NCBI GenBank assembly: GCA_050743365.1
Contig: JBOGFI010000072.1
Coordinates: 1-64,000, forward strand
Length of the DNA: 64,000 nucleotides
Direction of reading: 5' to 3'
DNA from: JBOGFI01 sp050743365
Lineage (GTDB): Bacteria; Actinomycetota; Acidimicrobiia; IMCC26256; JACDBD01
The position numbers were made by a program, and so were the translations under genes. Position 1 is the first letter of the stretch, and the number at the start of each line of letters is the position of its first letter. Shown one piece after another: positions 51,130 through 59,908 of the stretch. The notes under the pieces were generated by a model. The model saw nothing but the letters and a program-made list of their open reading frames with translations. It was not told the DNA's origin and ran no database searches.

Positions 51130-52297
51130 CTAGGCAACCACCTTCAGTAGCAGCTCCTCGACCCGTTGTGCCGACGAGTTCCAGTTCAGGCGGGATTCGA
51201 ACTCGTCGAACGACGAGAGGGCCAACCGCTCGTACGCGTCACGGTCCAGGAACACGCGGGCGACGTACTCGCAGTAGTCGGTCGCGGGCGCGTCCTTCGG
51301 GAAGCGCTGGCCGTTTCGCCCGTTGGCGACCAACGACGAGACGCCGCCGACATCGGTCACGATCGACGGCACTCCGAACGAGCTGGCTTCGGCGCACACC
51401 GTAGGTGTCGCATCTGCCGTCGTGGGGAGCACGAGGAAGTGCGCCTCCTGCATCAGGCGATCGAATCGTTCCGCTCCTTCGGCGGTCGACTTCGCGATAT
51501 TGCCGTGCAGGGTCACGCAGTCGGGGAGCGGCCGGTGGCGCGATCTCGGACTGGCTCCGATGACTGCCAGCTCGGTGCGCAGTCCCTGTTGGTTGAGCAG
51601 CCATCTCGACCGCGGTGTCGCCGCCCTTTCTCTCCCAGTCGCTGCTGATGAAGATCAGACGGCAAGTCGTTCGAGACCTCAGCGCGACGAGACGCTCAAC
51701 GTCACGGGCAGTCCGCTGGCAATCGATGTTGGCGCCGAAGGGCACTACCGCCACTCGTGTCGGATCGATCGCGTAATGGTCGACCGCACCCTTAGCCGCC
51801 CATTCCGAGGAATAGATCGCCAGGGTGCACCGGCTGAGCGCCGCCGTGTCGTTGGCGAGGCCGTCGCGGATGGTGGCGTCCGCGAGCTTGGCCTTCGAGT
51901 CGGAATAGACCTCGATCGTGCTGGCAAACGTCGCGTCGGTCCAGATCACGATGGGCTGATCGCAGTCGAGATAGGCGACGGGCTGCGACCCCTGGCTCAT
52001 GGGGCTCAGTACGACCTCGGCGTCCGTCCGGCGTAGCTGGCTCGAGATCTGGCGAGCGAAATCCCTGACGAGGAACCGATCGCGCTTGGCGTCGTAGCGC
52101 AGGCGCGAGGAAGCAAGGTGCTCGTGGTAGAGCTTCCTCGCGAGCACCAGGGACATGACAGGCCTTCGGCGGCTGAGCGACAAGAACTCGAGCGGGAGGC
52201 GCCGATGCTGCAGCGCTCGCATCATGTAGTGGAGTCGCCCACCGAACGCGTCGGGATCCGTGAGGTCGTGCTGACTCACGCACGCGACCTTGAGCAC
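51130..52297 (-). pseudogene. Family 4 glycosyltransferase disrupted by a frameshift
   Basis: The first ~230 codons (start GTG at 52297; MLKVACVSQHDLTDPDAFGG) encode an N-terminal GT-B domain up to WERKGGDTAVEMA. The reading frame must then shift by one base at about 51595-51615 to continue as LLNQQGLRTELAVIGASPRS and then GNIAKSTAEGAERFDRLMQE, PTVCAEASSFGVPSIVTDVG and the normal C-terminus ending at 51130. Both halves are family-like, so a single indel or a sequencing error explains it. The two halves together would give a normal ~390-residue enzyme. Confidence 0.75.
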
Positions 52298-52443
52298 CGC
52301 GCCCTCTCACCCTCCCTGTTGCCGCAACTTGGCACCACGTCCGGCGGATTGCCTCGAGGCCCGGTCACGCCCGGCCGCACTCTATGGCGATTGTGCCCCC
52401 ACGCGTGGACGGCCGTTCTCCGAGTCGCTCCTGGGTCCCCGAC

Positions 52444-52475
52444 TCAGCGCCCCCGGCAGTCAGCGCCCCCGGCAG
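52444..52475. repeat. 16-bp perfect tandem duplication at the tRNA-Arg 3' end
   Basis: TCAGCGCCCCCGGCAG occurs at 52444-52459 and again at 52460-52475. The second copy is the 3' acceptor/T-stem end of the tRNA gene (minus strand) and the first lies just outside. Such copies arise by slippage or mark a tRNA attachment site used by an integrating element. Confidence 0.7.
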
Positions 52476-52535
52476 GATTCGAACCTGCGCACACGGCTCC
52501 GGAGGCCGATGCTCTATCCCCTGAGCTACGGGGGC
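52464..52535 (-). tRNA. tRNA-Arg (anticodon CCG)
   Basis: The minus strand folds into a full cloverleaf: acceptor GCCCCCG/CGGGGGC with discriminator G, D-arm GCTC-AGGGGATA-GAGC, anticodon loop CTCCGGA giving CCG (reads CGG), and T-arm GCAGG-TTCGAAT-CCTGC. CCA is not encoded. It is 72 nt long. Confidence 0.93.
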
Positions 52536-52576
52536 GGAGACACGAGGGTACCGCTGCCGTGCCACAATCTCGGCCC

Positions 52577-53851
52577 ATGAATCCAGAAGCGGGGCGACAG
52601 AGAGTCCTCGTGGTCGGGCAGGGCTATGTGGGCCTACCGGTCGCGATGCGTTCCGTAGCGGTCGGCCACGCGGTCATGGGCTTCGACTCCGACGAGGAGC
52701 GGGTGAAGCTGCTGGCGGCGGGCGAGTCTCAGGTCGAGGACGTCCCTGCGCCGACCCTGATGGCGGCGCTGGCAACGGGCCGGTACCGACCCTCGAGCCG
52801 ACCCGACGACTGCGCCGGCTTCGACGTGGCGGTGATCGCGGTCCCTACGCCGCTCGCCGAGGGCGTCCCTGACCTCTCCCACATCGAGGCAGCCGGTGCG
52901 ATGCTCGCGCACCACGTCCGCCGGGGAGCGACCGTCGTCCTCGAGTCGACGACGTACCCCGGTACCACCGAGGAGCTCCTGGTACCGATCATCGAGAACG
53001 GCAGCGGCCTGGCGGCCGGGCTCGATTTCCACGTCGGGTACAGCCCCGAGCGCATCGACCCGGGGAACCCCATCTGGACCCTTGCCAACACTCCCAAGGT
53101 CGTCTCGGGGATCGACGAGGCGTCGCTCGAGGCGGTCCGGTCGTTCTACGAGACGATCGTCGAGCGGACGGTCGTGGTCGCCGGGCCCAAGGAGGCCGAG
53201 CTCACCAAGCTGCTCGAGAACACGTTCCGCCACGTGAACATCGCTCTCGTGAACGAGCTGGCGATGTTCGCGCACGATCTCGGGATCAACGTGCGCGAGG
53301 CGATCGATGCGGCCACCACCAAGCCCTTCGGGTTCATGCAGTTCGAGCCCGGACCCGGCGTGGGCGGCCACTGCCTTCCTATCGACCCGAGCTACCTCTC
53401 CTGGCGGGTACGCCGCCGGCTGGGCCAACCGTTCCGCTTCGTCGAGCTCGCCAACGACGTCAACGATCACATGCCGGAGTACGTGGTCCGGCGTCTCCTG
53501 GTTGCGCTCAACCGGCAGCGGATGGCGGTGAACGGCAGCCGGGTTCTCCTGCTCGGCCTGTCGTACAAGCGCAACACCGGCGACGCCCGCGAATCGCCGG
53601 CCATCCGCGTCGCTCGCGAGCTCCTGACGCTCGGCGCCGAGGTGCGCGCCGCCGACCCGTACGTCGCCGACAGGTGGGTCGACCCACGGGTGGTTCGGGT
53701 CGATCCCACGGTCGACGAGCTCTCGTCGGCGGACGCGGTGGTGGTCCTCACCGACCACGACGCCTTCGACTTCGACGCCGTGACCGAGTATGGCCGCTAC
53801 GTGCTCGACACCCGGAACCGCGTCCACGGGGACCGGGTCGAGAGTCTGTGA
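52577..53851 (+). CDS. UDP-sugar dehydrogenase (UDP-ManNAc/UDP-glucose dehydrogenase family)
   Basis: The 424-residue enzyme has an N-terminal Rossmann motif VVGQGYVGLPVA (13-24), central FRHVNIALVNELAMF, the catalytic Cys266 in GPGVGGHCLPIDP, and a C-terminal UDP-binding domain with LGLSYKRNTGDARESP. It oxidises a UDP-sugar to its uronic acid in two NAD-dependent steps. HVNIALVNE and GGHC are closest to WecC/WbpA-type enzymes that act on N-acetylated sugars. It forms an operon with the phosphatase and epimerase that follow, overlapping by 4 nt. Confidence 0.9.
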   Translation: MNPEAGRQRVLVVGQGYVGLPVAMRSVAVGHAVMGFDSDEERVKLLAAGESQVEDVPAPTLMAALATGRYRPSSRPDDCAGFDVAVIAVPTPLAEGVPDLSHIEAAGAMLAHHVRRGATVVLESTTYPGTTEELLVPIIENGSGLAAGLDFHVGYSPERIDPGNPIWTLANTPKVVSGIDEASLEAVRSFYETIVERTVVVAGPKEAELTKLLENTFRHVNIALVNELAMFAHDLGINVREAIDAATTKPFGFMQFEPGPGVGGHCLPIDPSYLSWRVRRRLGQPFRFVELANDVNDHMPEYVVRRLLVALNRQRMAVNGSRVLLLGLSYKRNTGDARESPAIRVARELLTLGAEVRAADPYVADRWVDPRVVRVDPTVDELSSADAVVVLTDHDAFDFDAVTEYGRYVLDTRNRVHGDRVESL

Positions 53852-54408
53852 GTGGCGCCGGCCCGCAGATCCTCCTCGTATGCACGGCCAACATCTGCCG
53901 GTCGCCCATGGCGGAGGCGTTGCTCCGGCACCGACTCGATCAGCGCGGCCTCTCGATCGAGATCGTCTCGGCCGGGCTCCTCGAGGACGGCCTCCCGGTG
54001 AGCGATGGCACGCTGCGGGCGCTCGAGAGCCGGGGAATCGACGTCAGCGCGCACCAGAGTCGCCGGCTCGACGCCGACCTCGTCGCTTCGGCGGCGCTGG
54101 TCATCGGGATGGAGCGCCGCCACGTGCAGGAGGCCGTGCTCCTGGCGCGCGATGCCTGGCCCCGGTCGTTCACGCTCAAGGAGCTCGTGCGGCGAGGCGA
54201 GTCCATCGGGCCGCGCGGCGACGAGCCGTTCGAGTCGTGGCTGGCGCGGGTGCACGAGGGGCGCTCCACGGCCGACCTCCTCGGAACCGCGGAGGAGGAC
54301 GACGTGGCCGACCCGTACGGCCTGGCCGACCGGGTTCATCGCCGCACGGCCAAGGAGCTCGACGATCTCGTGACCCGGCTGGCCTCTCTGCTCTGGGGTG
54401 ATCCTTGA
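53848..54408 (+). CDS. Low-molecular-weight protein-tyrosine phosphatase (Wzb-like)
   Basis: The 186-residue protein has the P-loop VCTANICRSPMAEA (nucleophile C12, R18) and the general acid Asp in VADPYGLADR. These small phosphatases remove phosphate from BY-kinase tyrosine clusters and so reset polysaccharide export. The kinase with such a cluster lies at 44555-46180. It is longer than the ~150-residue norm, with a central insertion around residues 100-140. Start and stop overlap neighbours (GTGA, TTGA). Confidence 0.9.
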   Translation: MSGAGPQILLVCTANICRSPMAEALLRHRLDQRGLSIEIVSAGLLEDGLPVSDGTLRALESRGIDVSAHQSRRLDADLVASAALVIGMERRHVQEAVLLARDAWPRSFTLKELVRRGESIGPRGDEPFESWLARVHEGRSTADLLGTAEEDDVADPYGLADRVHRRTAKELDDLVTRLASLLWGDP

Positions 54409-55331
54409 ACGCCCTCGTGACCGGCGGCGCCGGGTTCATCGGCTCGCACCTCGTCGACGCGTTGGCCGAGGACGGGCATTCGGTGCGCGTGCTCGACGAC
54501 CTCTTCTCGGGTTTCGAGGAGAACGTCCATCCCCGAGCCGAGCTCGCCATCGCCACCGTGGCCGACGCCGACGCGGTGCGCGCCGCCGTGGAGGGTGTGG
54601 AGGTGGTGTTCCACCAGGCCGCGCACCGGGCCGTGCTGCGATCGGTGGAGGACCCGCTCACGACCGACACGGCGAACGTCCACGGCACGCTCACCGTCCT
54701 GAAGGCGGCGGCGGACGCGGGGGTACGGCGCGTGGTATACGCGTCGTCCAGCAGCGTCTACGGCGGCGCCGAGCGGCTCCCCACGCCCGAGTCGGTTCCC
54801 ACCGTGCCGCGGTCGCCCTACGCGGTGAGCAAGCTCACCGGTGAGCACTACTGCCGGGTACTCAGCGAGCTCCACGGGCTGGAGACGATCTCTCTGCGCT
54901 ACTTCAACGTGTACGGCCCGCGCCAACGCCCCGACTCGGCCTACGCGGCGGTGATCCCGCTCTTCATCGACGCGCTGCGCCGGGGTGAGCCGCCGACTGT
55001 CCACGGCGACGGCCGGCAGAGCCGCGACTTCACCTACGTGAGCGATGTCGTCGCCGCCAACCTGGCGGCGGCGGGCGCGCCCGGCGAGGCGAGCCGTGGT
55101 GGCGCCTACAACATCGCGGGAGGCACCGCCCACTCGCTGCTCGACCTGCTCGAGGTGCTCGGCCGGATCCTCGGGGTGGAGCCGGCCCCGGTGCACACCG
55201 ACCCCCGGCCCGGCGACGTACGCCACACGCGCGCCGACTCCTCGGCCGCGCGGCGGGACTTCGGCTTCGAATGTCAGGTCGACTTCGAGGACGGGCTCCG
55301 CCGGACCGCGGAGTGGTTCGCGTCCCGCTGA
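54405..55331 (+). CDS. NAD-dependent UDP-sugar 4-epimerase (GalE/WbpP-like)
   Basis: The 308-residue extended SDR starts MNALVTGGAGFIGSHLVDAL from TTG and has the catalytic Ser in YASSSSVYG, YAVSK (YxxxK) and LRYFNVYGPRQRP. These match UDP-glucose/UDP-GlcNAc 4-epimerases. It is coupled to the phosphatase gene (TTGA). With the dehydrogenase it probably makes an acidic or epimerised UDP-sugar for the same glycan. It faces the membrane-protein gene with 27 bp between stops. Confidence 0.88.
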   Translation: MNALVTGGAGFIGSHLVDALAEDGHSVRVLDDLFSGFEENVHPRAELAIATVADADAVRAAVEGVEVVFHQAAHRAVLRSVEDPLTTDTANVHGTLTVLKAAADAGVRRVVYASSSSVYGGAERLPTPESVPTVPRSPYAVSKLTGEHYCRVLSELHGLETISLRYFNVYGPRQRPDSAYAAVIPLFIDALRRGEPPTVHGDGRQSRDFTYVSDVVAANLAAAGAPGEASRGGAYNIAGGTAHSLLDLLEVLGRILGVEPAPVHTDPRPGDVRHTRADSSAARRDFGFECQVDFEDGLRRTAEWFASR

Positions 55332-55358
55332 GGCCTCTCGGTCAGCCAGCTGCCGGGC

Positions 55359-56027
55359 TCAGCGTAGGGCCCGCTCGGGGGACGGCTCCTCGGCGTCGAA
55401 CGACGCCTGCCGAACCCCGCGAAGAGCACGGATGAGCGTGCTGCCGACCCAGGCGACGACCGCCGCCACCAGAAGCGTGCCGATGTCGGCCAGCGCAGCC
55501 GCGTAGCGGAAGATGTCGGCGTCCCCAGCGAACTCGGAGCTGACGTATCGGACCGCCCCGATGGCGGCGAGAACGAAGGCGAGGAAGAGCACGACCGCGG
55601 CGCGCTGCAAGACGTGGGCCATGACCTCCGACCTCATTCTCGCCTCGTGGCGCAGCTCGCGCAGTGAGGGCGGCAGTGGCCCGTCGCCGTAGCCATCGGC
55701 GACGGGGACGACCCCCGACTTCGCCCACTCGTCGAAGTCGAGGCGCACGAGCCGTTCCTCGTCGGGGGGGGAGTCGTCGGCCCCCTCATCGACTCCGGCG
55801 GACGGGGACGTCGCCGCGGGCTGCTGGCGTACGAGCTCGACGGCCACCGGCCGCTCCGAGTGACGAGCGGCGATGCGAGTGACCTGGAGCGCGAGGCCGG
55901 GGCCCACGGCGGCGAGCGGCTCCTCGACGTGCACCTGCACGAAGAGCAGGTCGTCGCGCTCGGTGAACCCGGTCGAACGGACTCCGGGCAGCTTCCGCAG
56001 CTCCAGCTCGAGCTGGTCCAGGTTCAC
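55359..56027 (-). CDS. Predicted two-helix membrane protein, unknown function
   Basis: The 222-residue protein begins MNLDQLELELRKLPGVRSTG (GTG; GGGGGG upstream), a soluble ~120-residue N-terminal part with a Pro/Asp/Ser-rich middle. Two hydrophobic helices follow (AAVVLFLAFVLAAIGAV and LADIGTLLVAAVVAWV) and a charged tail. The opening helix-strand pattern (LPGVR.VGF....LLV.V) resembles small actinobacterial metal- or RNA-binding-like domains, but I cannot name it. It lies directly downstream of a GGDEF gene on the same strand (22-bp gap). Confidence 0.65.
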   Translation of the reverse strand: MNLDQLELELRKLPGVRSTGFTERDDLLFVQVHVEEPLAAVGPGLALQVTRIAARHSERPVAVELVRQQPAATSPSAGVDEGADDSPPDEERLVRLDFDEWAKSGVVPVADGYGDGPLPPSLRELRHEARMRSEVMAHVLQRAAVVLFLAFVLAAIGAVRYVSSEFAGDADIFRYAAALADIGTLLVAAVVAWVGSTLIRALRGVRQASFDAEEPSPERALR

Positions 56028-56049
56028 GGTCAGGCCCCCCTTCCGAGGC

Positions 56050-56832
56050 TCAGCACCCGTCACTACGATCCGTTCGACGGCCCTTCGCCTCGTACAACCG
56101 CTGATCCGCCAGGCGGAACAGTGCTCCCAGCTCGTCGGCTTCCCGCGGACACAAAGCGTGACCATACGAGAATGCGAGGCCCGTGTCACGCTCGGGAGCT
56201 CCGGCTTCCCGGACCCGGGCCAGGATCCCGGGCACGTTGGTGGCGCTCGTGTCCGGCAGGATCAGCCCGAACTCGTCGCCGCCGATGCGGGCGGCATCAT
56301 CGCCGTAGCGGAGCACGTGCCCGAGACGGTCCGCCAGCGCCCGCAGCGCGGCGTCGCCGGCGGCGTGCCCGTCGCGGTCGTTGAGCGCCTTGAGCCCGTC
56401 GACGTCGAGGATCACGAGCGTGAACTGCCACCCATACCGGCAGCTGCGCGCGATGGCGTTCTCGAGCAGGCGGTCGAAGCTGCGCCGGTCGTAGAGCCCG
56501 GTCAGCGGGTCGTGCCCGGCCTCGTAGCGGAGGAGATCGAGGCGGAGCGCCAGCACGGCGAGGTTCGTGATCAGATGCCCGTCGAAAGAGCTCGAATCCA
56601 GCGGCGGATCGGTGTAGAAGCCGGTACCCGCCAGCCTGAGGCGGCCCTCGTCGTCCCTCGGATGGCGTCCGGCGCGAAACACCTGCCGGCCGAGCCCGGC
56701 CTCGTCGACGACCACGGCCGCGTCCCTGAGCCCGAAGTGCCTCACGACGGCGTCGAGCGCGCGGTAGATGAGCCCGATGCCAGACTCACTCGTCGCGAGC
56801 TTGGCGACGAGGTCGGATCCGAAGTCAGCCAT
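56050..56832 (-). CDS. Soluble diguanylate cyclase (GGDEF) with GAF-like N-terminus
   Basis: The 260-residue protein has ~95 N-terminal residues resembling a short GAF-like sensor (LIYRALDAVVRHFGLRDAAV ... GTGFYTDPP) and a GGDEF domain with HDPLTGLYDRRSF, active-site GGDEF (184-188) and an I-site RYGD (175-178). Both sites are intact, so it should make cyclic-di-GMP with feedback inhibition. No membrane helices. The frame continues far upstream as antisense to argS and is not protein-like there. It is divergent from argS across 129 bp. Confidence 0.88.
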   Translation of the reverse strand: MADFGSDLVAKLATSESGIGLIYRALDAVVRHFGLRDAAVVVDEAGLGRQVFRAGRHPRDDEGRLRLAGTGFYTDPPLDSSSFDGHLITNLAVLALRLDLLRYEAGHDPLTGLYDRRSFDRLLENAIARSCRYGWQFTLVILDVDGLKALNDRDGHAAGDAALRALADRLGHVLRYGDDAARIGGDEFGLILPDTSATNVPGILARVREAGAPERDTGLAFSYGHALCPREADELGALFRLADQRLYEAKGRRTDRSDGC

Positions 56833-56961
56833 GACCGTGATGGCCCCTGTGTAGCGCCCGCTCCCCGGCCCGCAGGCTAGCGGAAGCACCGCTCGAATCG
56901 GCCCCGCGCCGAGCGGACTCGGCGGTACGATGCCGCGCGCGCCGGCGGCGCGCCCACGCCC

Positions 56962-58614
56962 GTGATCCGCGACGAGATCCTTCACTCCGTGCGCGCCGCG
57001 CTCGCGGCAGCCGGTTTCCCCGAGCCGGCCGGCGGCATCGCGCTCGAAGCACCCAATGAGCGCGAGCACGGCGATTGGTCCACAAACGTCGCCCTGCAAC
57101 TCGCGAAGTCCGTTCGGCAGCCACCGCGCGCGGTCGCGGACACGCTTTCCGCGGTGATCGAGGCCGACCCTCCTGCCCATCTGGCGCGCCTCGAGATCGC
57201 GGGCCCGGGGTTCCTCAACTTCCATCTCGCCCCGACCTGGTTGCACGGCGTGCTGCGCGACGTCGCCGCCGCCGGCGAGGGCTACGGGCGGGCCAAGCCG
57301 CTCGACGGAGCCCGCATCAACCTCGAGTTCGTGTCGGCGAATCCCACCGGGCCGCTCCACGCGGGAGGCGGGCGGTGGGTCGCGGTGGGCGACGCCATCG
57401 CCAACCTGCTCGCGGCCCAGGGCGCCACCGTGCACCGCGAGTACTACCTCAACGACGCCGGCAACCAGCTCGAGAGCTTCGGCCGCTCGCTGTACGCGCG
57501 GTACCTCGGCAAGGAGCCGCCCGACGACGGGTACCGGGGGGAGTACCTGGTCGAGATGGCGGGCCGGCTGCGTGCCGAGCGCGGCGATGGCGCGACCGAG
57601 GACGAGGCGCGCGAATGGGGGTACCGGGACGCGGTCCGCCAGCTCGAGGAGGACCTGGGCCGCATCGGGGTGCGCTTCGACACCTGGTTCTCGGAGCGGG
57701 CCCTCCACGAGCGCGGCGAGGTCGCCGACGTCCTGAGGCTCCTCGGCGAGCGGGGGCACACGTACGAGCGCGACGGCGCCACCTGGCTCCGTAGCACGGA
57801 GTTCGGCGACCAGCGCGACCGGGTGCTCGTCAAGGGTGACGGCGCCACGACGTACCTGGCCAACGATCTCGCCTACCACCGCGACAAGTTCGTGCGGGGG
57901 TGGGACCACCTCATCGACATCTGGGGCGCCGATCACCACGGGCAGGTCAAGTCGCTCCAAGCGGGCATGGAGGCGCTCGGCTTCCCGCCGGGCGAGCCCG
58001 AGATCGTCCTCGGCCAGCTGGTCAAGCTCGAGCGGGGTGGCGTACCGGTGCGGCTGTCCAAGCGCGCCGGCGACGTCGTCACCCTCGCCGACATCCTCGA
58101 CGAGGTCGACCCCGATGCGTGCCGGCTCACCTTCCTGCTCCAGAGCATCGATACTGCCCAGACCTTCGATCTCGACGTCGTGACCGCGCAGTCGATGGAG
58201 AATCCCGTCTACTACGTGCAGTACGCCCACGCCCGCATCGCGTCGATCGGGCGCAAGGCGTACGAGCGGGGCGTCGAGCGCCGCCCGCTCGACGAGGTGG
58301 ACCTGGCGCCGCTGGCCGGTGAACGCGAGCTCGACCTGCTGCGGGCGTTGGCCGTGTACCCCGACGAAGTGGCGGAGGCGGCCCGGCGCCGCGCCCCGCA
58401 CCGTGTCACCACCTGGGTACGCGACTTCGCCGGCCGCTTCCACGGCTTCTACCGCGACTGCCGGGTGCTCACCGACGACATCGCGCTGACCCAGGCCCGC
58501 CTGTGGCTGATCGAGGCGTGCCGCATCGGCCTGGCCGACGCCCTCGGGCTGCTGGGCGTGCGCGCCCCCGACGAGATGGCCCGCCTGGACGACGAGGAGC
58601 CGGGACAGCCGTGA
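56962..58614 (+). CDS. argS: Arginyl-tRNA synthetase
   Basis: The 550-residue class I synthetase charges tRNA-Arg. The N-terminal domain (~1-110) has the ArgRS start. The HIGH-type motif reads HAGGGR (133-138) in NPTGPLHAGGGRW, the form seen in several actinobacterial ArgRS. The KMSK region is VRLSKRAGDVVTL. The C-terminal anticodon-binding helices end QARLWLIEACRIGLADAL. The GTG start overlaps nothing; the stop overlaps lysA (GTGA). It lies upstream of the aspartate-pathway genes and may be cotranscribed with them. Confidence 0.95.
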   Translation: MIRDEILHSVRAALAAAGFPEPAGGIALEAPNEREHGDWSTNVALQLAKSVRQPPRAVADTLSAVIEADPPAHLARLEIAGPGFLNFHLAPTWLHGVLRDVAAAGEGYGRAKPLDGARINLEFVSANPTGPLHAGGGRWVAVGDAIANLLAAQGATVHREYYLNDAGNQLESFGRSLYARYLGKEPPDDGYRGEYLVEMAGRLRAERGDGATEDEAREWGYRDAVRQLEEDLGRIGVRFDTWFSERALHERGEVADVLRLLGERGHTYERDGATWLRSTEFGDQRDRVLVKGDGATTYLANDLAYHRDKFVRGWDHLIDIWGADHHGQVKSLQAGMEALGFPPGEPEIVLGQLVKLERGGVPVRLSKRAGDVVTLADILDEVDPDACRLTFLLQSIDTAQTFDLDVVTAQSMENPVYYVQYAHARIASIGRKAYERGVERRPLDEVDLAPLAGERELDLLRALAVYPDEVAEAARRRAPHRVTTWVRDFAGRFHGFYRDCRVLTDDIALTQARLWLIEACRIGLADALGLLGVRAPDEMARLDDEEPGQP

Positions 58615-59891
58615 GCGAGCCGTTCGACCGCGCGCTCGTGCCGCCCGGCGTGCTCGAGCTCGACCTCGAGGCGTTGACGCGGGAGTTCGGCACGCCGCTG
58701 TTCGTCTACGACGAGGACGACCTACGCCGGCGGTGCCGGGAGTACCTGGAGCACTTCGGCGACGACAACGTCGCGTATGCCGGCAAGGCGTTCCTCTGCA
58801 CGGCCATGGCGCGCCTCGTCGGCGAAGAGGGTCTGCACCTCGACGTGGCGACCGGTGGTGAGCTGCACGTCGCCCTGGGCGCCGGCTTCCCTGCCGAGCG
58901 GGTGGTGTTCCACGGCAACAATAAGTCGGTCGGGGAGCTCGAGTCGGCCCTCGCCGGCGGGGTGGGCCGTATCGTCGTCGACTCCTTCGACGAGCTCGAC
59001 CGGCTCGAGCGGATCGTCACCGCCCGGGACGTGTCGCCGCGGGTGCTGGTGCGGGTGACGCCGGGCGTCGAGGCGCACACGCATGTCTTCATCGAGACGG
59101 GCACGGAGGAGTCGAAGTTCGGGTTCACCGTCACCGACGGTGTCGCCCGCGTCGCGGCGACCCGGGTGGCCGAGAGCCCGAGGCTGCGGTTCGCGGGCCT
59201 GCATTGCCACATCGGCTCGCAGATCTTCGTCCTCGAGTCGTACCGCCGCGCCACCGAGATCCTGGCCGGCCTCGCCCGGGAGCTGGAGGCCGGCGGGCAT
59301 CTCGTCGAGGAGCTCAATCTCGGTGGCGGCCTCGGGGTGCGCTACCTGCTCGACGACCCCGTCCGCGAGGTCGCCGACTACGCCAAGACGCTGCGGACCG
59401 CCTTCGACGAGGCGTGCTCGGGCGCGCGGCTGACGGCGGCGCCCCGCCTGATGGTCGAGCCCGGCCGCTCGATCGCGGCGCCCGCCGCGATCACGCTGTA
59501 CCGGGTCGGGACCGTGAAGGAGATCCCCGGCGGGCGGACCTACGTCGCGGTCGACGGCGGCATGAGCGACAACCCGCGCCCGGTGCTGTACGGCGCCGGC
59601 TATGAGGCGTACCTGCCCGCCCGCATCGACGAGCCCCGCCCGGTGGTGGCGTCGATCGCAGGGAAGCACTGCGAGCAGGGCGATCTGCTCGTGACGGATG
59701 CCCACCTCCCGGCCGGCGTCGAGGTGGGGGACCTCCTCGCCGTGCCCGTGACCGGCGCGTACGGCTACTCGATGGCGTCCAACTACAACAAGGTGCCTCG
59801 CCCGGCGGTGGTGTTCGTACGGGGTGGCGAGGCTCGCCTGGTGATCCGGCGCGAGACGCCCGACGATCTCGTCCGCCTGGATGAGCCCTAG
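58611..59891 (+). CDS. lysA: Diaminopimelate decarboxylase
   Basis: The 426-residue alanine-racemase-fold enzyme makes lysine from meso-diaminopimelate. The PLP Lys is K59 in YAGKAF; LHCHIGSQ, NLGGGLGVRY and EPGRSIAAPA are the phosphate and substrate-binding blocks. The C-terminal catalytic Cys is in ASIAGKHCEQGDLL, and Tyr in ASNYNKVPRP. Start GTG overlaps the argS stop. Clustering with hom and thrC matches the aspartate-family operon of actinobacteria. Confidence 0.95.
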   Translation: MSEPFDRALVPPGVLELDLEALTREFGTPLFVYDEDDLRRRCREYLEHFGDDNVAYAGKAFLCTAMARLVGEEGLHLDVATGGELHVALGAGFPAERVVFHGNNKSVGELESALAGGVGRIVVDSFDELDRLERIVTARDVSPRVLVRVTPGVEAHTHVFIETGTEESKFGFTVTDGVARVAATRVAESPRLRFAGLHCHIGSQIFVLESYRRATEILAGLARELEAGGHLVEELNLGGGLGVRYLLDDPVREVADYAKTLRTAFDEACSGARLTAAPRLMVEPGRSIAAPAAITLYRVGTVKEIPGGRTYVAVDGGMSDNPRPVLYGAGYEAYLPARIDEPRPVVASIAGKHCEQGDLLVTDAHLPAGVEVGDLLAVPVTGAYGYSMASNYNKVPRPAVVFVRGGEARLVIRRETPDDLVRLDEP

Positions 59892-59908
59892 TTCGCGAGA
59901 CTGACCCT

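Noticed and set aside
57358..57376. Atypical HAGG in ArgRS instead of HIGH as a sign of inactivity
   Set aside because: H-x-G-G forms occur in functional ArgRS, so this is not evidence of loss.
56833..58443. Upstream extension of the GGDEF frame, antisense to argS
   Set aside because: Over 500 codons without domain sense; argS has a full conserved sequence on the other strand.
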